NCBI GenBank assembly: GCA_963751425.1
Contig: CAVVUF010000002.1
Span: 1,116,001-1,180,000, forward strand
Length of the DNA stretch: 64,000 nucleotides
DNA from: CAVVUF01 sp963751425
Lineage (GTDB): Bacteria > Chloroflexota > Anaerolineae > Anaerolineales > UBA4823
Direction: 5' to 3'
Part shown: positions 63,990 through 64,000 of the stretch, piece by piece
Numbering within the stretch: the stretch's first letter is position 1
Layout of the letters: each line of letters starts with the position of its first letter
Position numbers and translations under genes: made by a program
The notes under the pieces: generated by a model
What the model was told of the DNA's origin: nothing
Database searches by the model: none
The model's input: the letters and a program-made list of their open reading frames with translations, nothing else

Positions 63990-64000
63990 ATGACAACAGA
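63990..64000 (+). CDS. Possible start of the next gene, truncated by the window
   Basis: ATGACAACAGA begins 5 bases after AAAAGG at the window end. Only three codons are visible (M-T-T), so nothing can be said about the product. Confidence 0.3.

Noticed and set aside
1..64000. tRNA genes, insertion sequences, attachment sites
   Set aside because: No T-loop/anticodon-type segments, transposase or integrase motifs, or flanking duplications were found in the intergenic regions inspected.

Overview
The window looks like a chromosomal segment of a Chloroflexota bacterium, most likely class Anaerolineae. This is inferred from content, not from a marker-gene tree. Supporting points are a ribosomal protein L31 carrying an RNA polymerase alpha-CTD-like tail, a four-subunit 2-oxoacid:ferredoxin oxidoreductase, very long SARP/NB-ARC/TPR regulators, an NHL-repeat secreted protein ending in VYLPFTKK, and DUF4127 and GH38 genes. 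No transposase, integrase, tRNA, rRNA or CRISPR array was seen. About twenty apparent one-base indels, many at homopolymers, split genes that otherwise look intact. They read more like uncorrected sequencing error than pseudogenes, and frameshifted genes are annotated over their full inferred span.

Layout. 1-4.9 kb: 3' part of a class III cyclase, an MNT-HEPN toxin-antitoxin pair, and a secreted NHL-repeat protein. 4.9-7.8 kb: a ferredoxin/alpha/beta/gamma oxidoreductase operon. 8-10.5 kb: a membrane glycosyltransferase-like protein, a CBS protein and an RRM RNA-binding protein. 10.5-14.7 kb: an antibiotic-response-like module of MarR regulator, TetA-like MFS pump and ABC-F ATPase. It has a 16-bp-arm operator palindrome and, before the ABC-F gene, a leader peptide with terminator and antiterminator pairings. 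14.7-18.9 kb: rplU-rpmA-rpmE with a near-consensus promoter, then tdk, hpt and a CCA/poly(A) polymerase gene. 19-25.4 kb: two histidine kinases, response regulators, a CpaF-type ATPase and a double-HTH regulator. 25.3-31.9 kb: an SDR, DUF503, DUF4230, lipM, a TPR-like anchored protein, a DapA-like aldolase and a cNMP-binding protein.

32-43.3 kb is one long leftward operon: a molybdenum hydroxylase (FAD, 2Fe-2S and Mo subunits), FdrA/AllF, DUF1116/AllG, a HEAT protein, a cyclase-family metallohydrolase, a GNAT-like protein, and a thiolase with its DUF35 partner. A truncated DUF2877/AllH remnant sits beside it on the other strand. This suggests oxidation and opening of an N-heterocycle or ureide with carbamoyl transfer.

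43.4-55.6 kb holds the most novel material. Three paralogous SARP-NB-ARC-TPR regulators lie beside two genes for a membrane-anchored, peptide-repeat protein family. Each repeat-protein gene has a promoter with four or five 11-bp direct repeats ending exactly 9 bp before a TATACT -10 box, which is the known geometry of SARP-activated promoters. One of the two genes also has a leader of small ORFs containing a duplicated sequence unit. 55.7-64 kb: GH38 alpha-mannosidase, a membrane glycosyltransferase-like protein, DUF4127, an FAD-dependent oxidoreductase, and a non-coding tail with three degenerate copies of an intergenic repeat.
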